NCBI GenBank assembly: GCA_035524275.1
Contig: DATKPC010000075.1
Span: 1-29,675 of the forward strand
Source: DATKPC01 sp035524275
GTDB lineage: Bacteria > Pseudomonadota > Gammaproteobacteria > Burkholderiales > Burkholderiaceae_F
Direction of reading: 5' to 3'
DNA length: 29,675 nt
Shown here: positions 23,369 to 29,675 of the stretch, one piece after another
How the letters are laid out: every line of letters starts with the position of its first letter
Numbering within the stretch: the stretch's first letter is position 1
Made by a program: the position numbers and the translations under genes
Notes under the pieces: model-generated
Databases searched by the model: none
Told to the model about the DNA's origin: nothing
Seen by the model: only the letters and a program-made list of their open reading frames with translations

Positions 23369-24474
23369 AGCGCGTCTGCTTCTTCCACCTTCCGGGGATC
23401 GACAGCGTCCCGGGCTACGCGATCGAGACCTTCGATCCGCTGCCCTACTTCGCGGCCAGCCCGCGCTGGTCGCCGTACGATTTCCTCAGCGGCGGCCTGA
23501 ACGGCTTCGACAAGCGGCGCGCGCTGCTGTCGGGGGCGGCCGGGGTCGACCGCCTCTACCGCGAGCGCGATCCGGGCTACCTGCGGATGGCGCGCGACTT
23601 CGTCGACCGGTTCCGCGATTTCGACCTGATCCTCGTCCTCAACTACAACTTCATCCACCCGGAGATCTGGGCGCGCGAACTCCAGCGGCCGATCAAGGTG
23701 CTCGGCTTCGGCGACGACCCGTACTCGACCTACATCCGCGGGCTGCCGTACCTGTGGGCCTTCGACGGCGCGTTCCATATCTCGCCGAGCTACATCGACG
23801 AAATGCGCTTCGACGCCGCGTTCGCGCGCTGGCACGCCCCCTCGACGTGGTGGCCGCTCGTCACCGCGCGCAGCGAGCGCCCGGCGGCCGTCGACGACGC
23901 GTTCTTCGGCCGCCGCGACGTCGATGTCGCGTATGTCGGCAATCCGCACCCGCTGAAGGTCGACCGCCTGGTGCGGCTGAAGCGGCACTTCGGCGACAGG
24001 ATCCGGATCCACGGGCGATGGCGCTTCCGCGGCTGGATCGGCTTCCTTCGCGCGTTCGCCGGCAAGCCGATCTACCCGCACCGCGTGAGCCCCCTCTCCG
24101 CGCGCGAACGTACGGAACTCTACTGGCGCACGCGGATCGCGTTCAACATGCACGTCTCCGAGCCGCGCTGCGAGACCGGGAACATGCGGATGTACGAGGC
24201 GCCGGCGCACGGGATGATGCAGGTCTGCGACAAGGCCGGGGCCGATGCGCACGAACTGATATTCGCGCCGGGCACCGAAGCCGTCTACTACGACACGTTC
24301 GACGACGCGATCGAGCGCATCGAGTACTACCTGGCGCACGAGGACGAGCGGGCGGCGATCGCGCGCCGCGGCTTCGAGCGCTACTGGCGCGACTACGAAT
24401 TCGACGCGAACCTGGTGCGCCTGCTGAAGTGGGCCGAAACCCTGCGCGACGGCCCAGCGCGCCCCGCCCGCTGA
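23365..24474 (+). CDS. CgeB-like glycosyltransferase
   Basis: This 369-residue protein has the two-domain GT-B layout of the CgeB / Glyco_trans_1_2 group. In the N-terminal half DLILVLNYNFIHPEIW and KVLGFGDDPYS match the group; in the C-terminal half VDVAYVGNPHPLK and ETGNMRMYEAPAHGMMQV form the nucleotide-sugar site with its conserved R.YE..A.G pattern, followed by YYDTFDDAIERIEYYL. These enzymes decorate spore coats, flagellins and capsules; donor and acceptor here are unknown. ATGA overlap with the flippase gene and a 2-base gap to the next glycosyltransferase show one operon. Confidence 0.82.
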   Translation: MKRVCFFHLPGIDSVPGYAIETFDPLPYFAASPRWSPYDFLSGGLNGFDKRRALLSGAAGVDRLYRERDPGYLRMARDFVDRFRDFDLILVLNYNFIHPEIWARELQRPIKVLGFGDDPYSTYIRGLPYLWAFDGAFHISPSYIDEMRFDAAFARWHAPSTWWPLVTARSERPAAVDDAFFGRRDVDVAYVGNPHPLKVDRLVRLKRHFGDRIRIHGRWRFRGWIGFLRAFAGKPIYPHRVSPLSARERTELYWRTRIAFNMHVSEPRCETGNMRMYEAPAHGMMQVCDKAGADAHELIFAPGTEAVYYDTFDDAIERIEYYLAHEDERAAIARRGFERYWRDYEFDANLVRLLKWAETLRDGPARPAR

Positions 24475-24476
24475 AT

Positions 24477-25652
24477 ATGCCGCGCGACGCCGGCGAGCCG
24501 CGCGTGGCGTTCGTCGCCAGCGGGCTGGGCCTCGGCGGCGCCGAGGCGATGCTGCTGAAGATCGTCCCGCGCCTCGCCGCCGAGGGCTTCGGCGTCGCGG
24601 TCGTGTCGCTGCGCGACCTCGGGCCGGTCGGCCGTCGACTCCGGGACCTGCGTATCGACGTGCAGGCCTGCGGTCTTCCCGGCCTCTCCGCGCTACCGTC
24701 GACGGCGCGCGCCGCAGGCTGGCTCCGCGCTTTCCGCCCTGACGTGCTGCAGGGCTGGATGTACCACGGCAACCTCGGCGCCCTCGCCGCGGCCCGCGCG
24801 ACGCCATCGCGACCTGCCGTCGCGTTCGGGATACGCCAGTCGCTGCCGTCGATCGACGACGAGAAGCCCGGCACCCGCATCGCGATCCGCGCCGGCGCGC
24901 GCTGTTCGCGCCGCGCGGCCGCGATCGTCTACAACGCTCGCCTGTCGCTCGCGCAGCACGAGGCCGCCGGCTACGCGCATGGCGCCGGGCTCGTCATCGC
25001 CAACGGCTTCGATACCGCGACGTTCCGACCCGATGCGCAGGTCGCGCGGGCGACGCGAGCGGACCTGCAGGTCGCGGCCGACGCGCCGCTTGTCGGGCTC
25101 GTCGCGCGCTGGCATCCGGTCAAGGACCACCGGACATTCGTGGACGCGGCCGCGCGGATCGCGCGGGCCATGCCGGCGGCGCGGTTCGTGATGGCCGGCA
25201 CCGGCATCGATTCGGGCAACGAGGCACTTGCCACGCTGCTCGCCCGCAGCGGCATCGCCGACCGCGTCCGCCTGGTCGGCGAACGACGCGACGTCGATCG
25301 GCTCTATCCGGCGCTCGACGTGGCCTGCCTCGCATCGCGCGCCGAGGCGTTCCCCAACGTGCTGGGCGAGGCGCTCAGTTGCGGCGTCCCGTGCGTGAGC
25401 ACCGCGGTCGGCGACGCCGCCGAGATCATCGGGGAATGCGGCCGCATCGTGCCGCCCGGCGACGCCGATGCGCTTGCGGCCGCGGTGCTGCAGGTGCTGG
25501 CGATGCCGGCGCGCGAGCGCGACGCGATGGGCACCGCCGCACGGGAGCGCGTCGTCGCGCAATTCGGGATCGACGCCGTCGTGCGGCAATACGCCGACCT
25601 CTACCGCAGCCTCAGGCGATCGCGGCCGCCGGTGCCGTCGCGCAGCCCTTGA
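24477..25652 (+). CDS. Glycosyltransferase family 4 (GT-B)
   Basis: This 391-residue retaining GT4-type enzyme has the N-terminal acceptor loop GLGLGGAEAMLLKI (about 17-30), the donor-domain start VGLVARWHPVKDH and the catalytic EAFPNVLGE (EX7E), followed by ALSCGVPCVSTAVGDAAEII. The donor sugar is not predictable. It starts 2 bases after the CgeB-like stop. Its last 41 bases overlap the end of the convergent O-methyltransferase gene (25612-25652), where the protein tail is Arg/Pro/Ser-rich and unlikely to be structural. Confidence 0.92.
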   Translation: MPRDAGEPRVAFVASGLGLGGAEAMLLKIVPRLAAEGFGVAVVSLRDLGPVGRRLRDLRIDVQACGLPGLSALPSTARAAGWLRAFRPDVLQGWMYHGNLGALAAARATPSRPAVAFGIRQSLPSIDDEKPGTRIAIRAGARCSRRAAAIVYNARLSLAQHEAAGYAHGAGLVIANGFDTATFRPDAQVARATRADLQVAADAPLVGLVARWHPVKDHRTFVDAAARIARAMPAARFVMAGTGIDSGNEALATLLARSGIADRVRLVGERRDVDRLYPALDVACLASRAEAFPNVLGEALSCGVPCVSTAVGDAAEIIGECGRIVPPGDADALAAAVLQVLAMPARERDAMGTAARERVVAQFGIDAVVRQYADLYRSLRRSRPPVPSRSP

Positions 25653-26382
25653 CCAGGAACCCGCCGCCGTTGGGCAGGCGGATCATCTTTTCCGGACGCG
25701 ACGCGAGGAACTCGTCGATGGCCGCCGTGGCGCCGGGGCACGTCGTGCAGGCGTAGTCGTCGCAGACGAGGATCGCGCCCGGCGACAGGCGCGGATAGAA
25801 GAACTCGATGCTGTCGCGGGTCGGTTCGTAGAGGTCGACGTCGATGTGCACGAAGCAGAAGCTGCGATCGGCGACCTCGCCGAAGCGCTGCGGTATCCAG
25901 CCCTTGTAGGCGCGCGTGCAGCGGAAACCGGCGAGGTTGCGCTCGACGACGTCGAGCCCGGCGGTCAGGTCGCCCTCGCGCCAGTAGGCGCCGTCGACGT
26001 CCCTCGGCGCGGACAGGCCCTCGAACGAATCGAACATGTGGTGCAGCCGCGCGAAGCGCGGGTCCGACTGCGCGAAGCTCGCGAGCAGGTACGAACCGGC
26101 GCCGGCGAACACGCCGCACTCGGCGGTATCGCCGGGCACCTCGGCGACGAGACGCAGCAGCTCGCTCACCGTGAGCCGGCGATAGGTGTTCATTCCGTCG
26201 CGCTCGCCGAAGCGGTCGAGGTAGGCGTTGAAACGCGCGTCGTGCCACCAGCCGAGCTGCGGCCACGTGAAGCGGTAGCCGGGCATCACGACCCGCGCGA
26301 CGAGGCGCAGGATGCGCAGCGGCCGCTCCTCCGGATGGGCGAGCGTGCGGAAAATGGCATTCAGGCGACGGGCAAGGCGCAT
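25612..26382 (-). CDS. TylF/MycF-family sugar O-methyltransferase
   Basis: This 256-residue protein matches the macrocin O-methyltransferase family (TylF), SAM- and Mg-dependent enzymes that methylate sugar hydroxyls. Marks are TAECGVFAGAGSYLLA (SAM site, about 86-101), HMFDSFEGLS, and FVHIDVDLYEPTRDSIEFF (about 177-195) with metal Asp residues, then LVCDDYACTTCPGATAAI. Besides antibiotic sugars, the family occurs in O-antigen clusters for terminal O-methylation, which fits here. It is the only gene of this block on the - strand, divergent from the amidotransferase gene and convergent (overlapping) with the GT4 gene. Confidence 0.9.
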   Translation of the reverse strand: MRLARRLNAIFRTLAHPEERPLRILRLVARVVMPGYRFTWPQLGWWHDARFNAYLDRFGERDGMNTYRRLTVSELLRLVAEVPGDTAECGVFAGAGSYLLASFAQSDPRFARLHHMFDSFEGLSAPRDVDGAYWREGDLTAGLDVVERNLAGFRCTRAYKGWIPQRFGEVADRSFCFVHIDVDLYEPTRDSIEFFYPRLSPGAILVCDDYACTTCPGATAAIDEFLASRPEKMIRLPNGGGFLVKGCATAPAAAIA

Positions 26383-26445
26383 GGCGCGGTCGTGCGGCGA
26401 TCGATGCGGCGCATCTTCTCACGGCGGACGGGGCCGGCGCCCAAG

Positions 26446-26451
26446 TACACT
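26446..26451 (+). promoter_or_regulatory. Putative -10 box for the amidotransferase gene
   Basis: TACACT (4 of 6 to consensus) in the 79-base divergent gap would place the start of transcription about 4 bases before the ATG at 26462. There is no Shine-Dalgarno before that ATG. If the box is real, the mRNA would be almost leaderless. Confidence 0.25.
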
Positions 26452-26461
26452 TCGGCCCGCA

Positions 26462-28441
26462 ATGTGCGGCATCGCCGGATTCTGGAACCCACACGGCGCG
26501 CGCGACGCGGACGCGATGGCGGCCGCGCTCGAGCGCATGACCGACGCGATCCGCCATCGCGGTCCCGACGACGCCGGCGCCTACGTCGATGCCGCGTCGG
26601 GAATCGCGCTCGGGCACAGGCGGCTGTCGATCATCGACCTGTCGCCCGCGGGCCACCAGCCGATGGCGTCGGCCGACGGGCGCTGGCACCTGGCCTACAA
26701 CGGCGAGATCTACAACTACGCGTCGTTGCGGCGCCAGCTGGAGGAGATCGGGCATCGCGCGTGGCGCGGCCACTCCGACACCGAAGTGCTGCTCGAAGCG
26801 TGCGCGGCCTGGGGTCCGGACGCGGCGCTGCAGCGCTGCGTCGGCATGTTCGCGATCGCGTTGTGGGACGCGCGCGAGCGGACGCTGTGGCTGGCGCGCG
26901 ACCGCATCGGCGAGAAGCCGTTGTACTACGGCTGGCAGGGCGACCGCCTGCTGTTCGGTTCGGAACTGAAGGCGCTGAAGGCGGCGGACGGCTGGCGCGG
27001 CGAACTGGACCGGACCGCGCTCGCGAGCTACCTGCAGGTCGGCTACGTCCCGACGCCGCAGTCGATCTACCGCGGGATCCTGAAGCTCCCGCCGGGCCAC
27101 CTCGTCGCGCTGCGCGCCGACGCCCGGCGCGGCGGCGGCCCGGGGGCCGCGGATGCGCCGCGTCCCTACTGGTCCGCGCGCGACGTGACCGAAGACCGCG
27201 AGCGGCGACACGCCGGGCGCCCGGTCGACGAACTGGTCGACGAGCTCGACGCGCTGCTGCGCGCGGCGGTGAAGGGCCAGATGGTCGCCGACGTGCCGCT
27301 CGGAGCGTTCCTGTCGGGCGGCGTCGACTCCTCGCTCGTCGTCGCGCTGATGCAGGCGCAGAGTGCGCAGCGCGTCCGCACGTTCTCGATCGGCTTCCGC
27401 GAGTCGGCGTACGACGAGGCGCCGTTCGCACGCGCGGTGGCGCAGCACCTGGGCACCGACCACACCGAGCTGTACGCGACACCGGACGATGCGATGGCGG
27501 TGATTCCGGAGCTGGCGCGGATCTACGACGAGCCCTTTGCCGACTCGTCGCAGATCCCGACGCTGCTCGTCGCGCGCCTTGCGCGGCGCCACGTGACGGT
27601 CGCCCTGTCGGGCGACGGCGGCGACGAGATATTCGCCGGATACAACCGCTACCTGCTCGCGCGGCGGACGTGGCGGCGCCTGAAAGTCCTGCCGTTGCCG
27701 CTGCGCCGCGCGGCCGCGGCGCTCGTGCGCGCGACGCCGGCGGCGTGGCTCGATGCCGGGGGCGCGACGGCGATGCGGGCGCTGCCGCGCCGGCTGCGGG
27801 TGAGCCATGTCGCCGACCGCGCCTACAAGGCCGCCGACGTCCTCGCCGCCGCCGACCTCCCCGCGGTGTACCGCCGACTCGTCGCGCAGTGGCCGGATCC
27901 GGCCGTCGTGCTCGCCGGCGCCGGCCACCTCGCCAGCGCGCCGGCGGAAGGCGGCGCCGCGGCGCGCCACTTCGCGCGCTTCGATTCGGACGTCGAGGCG
28001 ATGATGGCGCTGGACCTGCGCACGTACCTGCCGGACGACATCCTCGTGAAGGTGGACCGGGCGGCGATGTCGACGAGCCTCGAGACGCGAATCCCGCTGC
28101 TCGACCATCGGATCGTCGAGTTTGCGTGGCAGCTGCCGGCCGACATGAAGATCGATTCGCGGCAGACGAAGCGCCTCCTGCGCGCGGTGCTCTACCGGCA
28201 CGTGCCGCCGGCGCTGATCGAGCGGCCGAAAATGGGCTTCGGCGTGCCGATCGGCGCATGGCTGCGCGGCCCGCTGCGCGCGTGGGCCGACGCGCTGCTG
28301 GACCCGACGCAGCTGAAGGCCGACGGGCTCCTGGATGCGGACGTCGTTGCGCGGACCTGGGCGGAGCACCTCGACGGGCGCCGCAACTGGCAATACCCGC
28401 TGTGGACGATCCTGATGCTGCAGGCGTGGCTGCGCAGTTGA
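26462..28441 (+). CDS. asnB: Asparagine synthase (glutamine-hydrolysing)-like amidotransferase
   Basis: This 659-residue protein joins an N-terminal glutaminase domain (catalytic Cys2 in MCGIAG; RHRGPDDAG at 31-39; YNGEIYNY at 79-86) to a C-terminal ATP-using synthetase domain with the PP-loop SGGVDSS (285-291), LSGDGGDEIFAGYNRY and DDILVKVDRAAM. Glutamine ammonia is passed to a carboxyl group activated as adenylate. True asparagine synthetase is possible, but this longer type within a glycan cluster often amidates uronic acids of the O-antigen. No ribosome site is seen; the start is fixed by the need for Cys2. It is followed 7 bases later by the WecA-like gene, so the two are co-transcribed. 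Confidence 0.92.
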   Translation: MCGIAGFWNPHGARDADAMAAALERMTDAIRHRGPDDAGAYVDAASGIALGHRRLSIIDLSPAGHQPMASADGRWHLAYNGEIYNYASLRRQLEEIGHRAWRGHSDTEVLLEACAAWGPDAALQRCVGMFAIALWDARERTLWLARDRIGEKPLYYGWQGDRLLFGSELKALKAADGWRGELDRTALASYLQVGYVPTPQSIYRGILKLPPGHLVALRADARRGGGPGAADAPRPYWSARDVTEDRERRHAGRPVDELVDELDALLRAAVKGQMVADVPLGAFLSGGVDSSLVVALMQAQSAQRVRTFSIGFRESAYDEAPFARAVAQHLGTDHTELYATPDDAMAVIPELARIYDEPFADSSQIPTLLVARLARRHVTVALSGDGGDEIFAGYNRYLLARRTWRRLKVLPLPLRRAAAALVRATPAAWLDAGGATAMRALPRRLRVSHVADRAYKAADVLAAADLPAVYRRLVAQWPDPAVVLAGAGHLASAPAEGGAAARHFARFDSDVEAMMALDLRTYLPDDILVKVDRAAMSTSLETRIPLLDHRIVEFAWQLPADMKIDSRQTKRLLRAVLYRHVPPALIERPKMGFGVPIGAWLRGPLRAWADALLDPTQLKADGLLDADVVARTWAEHLDGRRNWQYPLWTILMLQAWLRS

Positions 28442-28448
28442 CGACCGG

Positions 28449-29504
28449 ATGCGGGACATCGCGTTGATCACGCCACCTGCCGCCGCCCACGCCGCGCTCG
28501 TCTTCGCCGTCTGTGTCTTTGCCGGCTGTGCCTGCGCCTGCGGCGCGATCCTCTGGGCCCTGCTGCGCACCGGCCTCGCCTGGCGACTCGCGATCGATGC
28601 ACCGAACCACCGCTCGCTGCACACGCGGCCGACGCCGCGGATCGGCGGCGTCGGCCTGACGCCGGTGGCCCTCGGCAGCACCGCGCTGCTGGGGTTGCTG
28701 CCGAGGCCGATCATCGTCGCCGCGGCCGTTCTGGCGGTCGTCTCCTGGCTCGACGATCACGCGAGCCTTCCGGTCGCGACGCGATTCGGCGTCCAGGTCG
28801 CCTGCGCCGTTGCCGCGGCGTGGGCCGCGCAAGCGATGCCGCCCGGGACCGCGACGCCGCTCGACACGGCGGTCGCGGCGGTGGCGATCGTCGCGCTCGT
28901 CTGGATGACGAACCTCTACAACTTCATGGACGGCTCCGACGGCCTCGCGGGCGGCATGGCCCTGGTCGGATTCGCTGCGCTGGCCGCCGGAGCCGAGGCT
29001 GCCGGCGACGCCGCTCTGGCCGGCGCCGGTGCCGCCGTCGCCGGCGCGGCGGCCGGATTCCTCGTCTTCAACTGGCCGCCGGCGCGCATCTTCCTCGGCG
29101 ACCTCGGCTCCATCCCGACGGGTTTCCTCGCGGGCGCCGTCGGCCTGCTCGGCTGGCGGCGCGGCGACTGGCCCTGGTGGTTCGCGATCCTCGTCTTCTC
29201 GCCCTTCATCGCGGACGCCACGCTGACGCTCGTGGCGCGCCTCGCGCGCGGGGAGAAGGTCTGGCAGGCGCACCGCGAGCACATCTACCAGCGGATGGTC
29301 GCCCACGGGTATGGACATCGCGGCACGGCGCTGCGCTGGTACGCCCTGATGATCGCGACGGCCGGCACCGCGCTGGCGCTGCGCGACGCCGGCGTGGTCG
29401 CCTGCTCCGTCACGCTGGGGGCCTGGGCGGCGTTGTTCCTCGTCGCCTTCGTTGCCGGGAAGCGGGCGTGGCCGATCGCGGGGCCGGCGCGTGGTAGCGG
29501 GTAG
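28449..29504 (+). CDS. WecA/MraY-family polyprenyl-phosphate glycosyl-1-phosphate transferase
   Basis: This 351-residue membrane enzyme of the MraY/WecA/WbpL family moves a sugar-1-phosphate from a UDP-sugar to undecaprenyl phosphate, the first step of a lipid-linked glycan. The family sites are NHRSLHTRPTPRIGG (53-67), LDDH (101-104, Mg and catalysis), NLYNFMDGSDGLAGG (155-169), FLGDLGS (215-221) and the HREHIYQR loop (275-282), which selects the N-acetylhexosamine. The HREHIYQR form resembles WbpL-type enzymes (FucNAc/QuiNAc/GlcNAc) more than MraY. About ten membrane spans are visible. It ends the gene cluster in this window. Confidence 0.93.
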   Translation: MRDIALITPPAAAHAALVFAVCVFAGCACACGAILWALLRTGLAWRLAIDAPNHRSLHTRPTPRIGGVGLTPVALGSTALLGLLPRPIIVAAAVLAVVSWLDDHASLPVATRFGVQVACAVAAAWAAQAMPPGTATPLDTAVAAVAIVALVWMTNLYNFMDGSDGLAGGMALVGFAALAAGAEAAGDAALAGAGAAVAGAAAGFLVFNWPPARIFLGDLGSIPTGFLAGAVGLLGWRRGDWPWWFAILVFSPFIADATLTLVARLARGEKVWQAHREHIYQRMVAHGYGHRGTALRWYALMIATAGTALALRDAGVVACSVTLGAWAALFLVAFVAGKRAWPIAGPARGSG

Positions 29505-29572
29505 CCGGCGCCGCGACCGGGTGCGTGCTGCGGCCGGCCCTCTCCATGAACCATAGCTGATTTGTGGGTGGA

Positions 29573-29675
29573 TTAAGCGGGGACGAGGCGATAGCCGAGG
29601 TCGATGGCGAGGCGCTGGGCGGCGCGTTGCTTGGACTCGAGGATTTTTAGTTCGTAATGGCGAACGCCGGTTTCG
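29573..29675 (-). CDS. C-terminal fragment of an unidentified protein (runs off the window)
   Basis: On the - strand an open frame enters from the window edge and ends with TAA at 29573-29575. The 33 visible residues include HYELKILESKQRAAQRLA and end in GYRLVPA. No GC-rich shadow gene explains it. The sequence around it (about 29545-29675) is visibly less GC-rich than the rest and uses codons such as TTA-rich Lys/Leu runs unlike its neighbours. A transposase tail is possible in style and position, but I cannot assign a family, and no inverted repeat can be checked without the other end. The 68 bases between it and 29504 show no gene. Confidence 0.45.
   Translation of the reverse strand, partial: ETGVRHYELKILESKQRAAQRLAIDLGYRLVPA

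Noticed and set aside
25601..28714. Very long open frame on the - strand opposite the amidotransferase gene (over 1000 codons)
   Set aside because: It is Arg/Ala-rich with no recognisable motif, and is the mirror of real genes in a GC-rich genome where stop codons are rare. The + strand asnB and the - strand TylF frame explain the same bases.
1..29675. CRISPR array, prophage or complete insertion sequence
   Set aside because: No regularly spaced direct repeats, no phage structural or integrase genes and no complete transposase were seen. The only repeats are the two paired palindromes and the short in-frame tandem repeats.

Overview
The window is about 70% GC and densely packed, with the codon use and gene content of a Gram-negative proteobacterium. 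The order pcm - rhodanese - tolC - waaA, the yceH gene, Kdo and heptose transferases and TolC all require an outer membrane. The tRNA-Gly(CCC) sequence and the gene order look betaproteobacterial (Burkholderiales or a relative). That placement rests on recalled gene order, not on a search.

Layout. 1-1125: a paired palindromic repeat, then an LpxO-type lipid A hydroxylase (-). 1126-1620: a gene-free stretch with a strong + strand terminator, then tRNA-Gly(CCC) (-). 1621-3833: a DedA membrane protein and trmB (+), convergent with uppP (-). 4154-6123: a three-gene bufferin-type RiPP operon, bufA-bufB-bufC (+): a small exported Cys peptide, a DUF692 multinuclear iron oxidase and a DUF2063 partner. 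It converges on a lipoprotein Cu/Zn superoxide dismutase (-). 6906-11965 (-): a GGDEF diguanylate cyclase, a 716-residue membrane-anchored coiled-coil protein with a C-terminal helix-hairpin-helix domain, an OmpA-type peptidoglycan-binding protein and YceH. 12119-14537 (+): pcm, a single-domain rhodanese and tolC, convergent with the lipopolysaccharide-core operon algC - waaC - waaA (-).

18573-21199 (+): pgi and galU. Together with the divergent algC they make a complete route from fructose-6-P through glucose-6-P and glucose-1-P to UDP-glucose. A second, nearly identical paired palindromic repeat follows. 21450-29504 is a surface-polysaccharide block: small SAM methyltransferase, MurJ-like flippase, CgeB-like glycosyltransferase, GT4 glycosyltransferase, TylF-type O-methyltransferase (-), asparagine-synthase-like amidotransferase, and a WecA/MraY-type initiating glycosyl-phosphate transferase. 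The last 103 bases hold the end of an unidentified, less GC-rich reading frame on the - strand.

The main theme is envelope biogenesis: lipid A modification, undecaprenyl-phosphate recycling, Kdo and heptose transfer, sugar nucleotide supply, and polysaccharide initiation, decoration and flipping. The most distinctive accessory unit is the bufferin operon beside sodC. Less expected observations are a perfect inverted repeat in the bufA leader, a candidate structured small RNA at 1201-1348, in-frame tandem repeats in pgi and in the coiled-coil gene, and the OmpA / coiled-coil-HhH gene pair.
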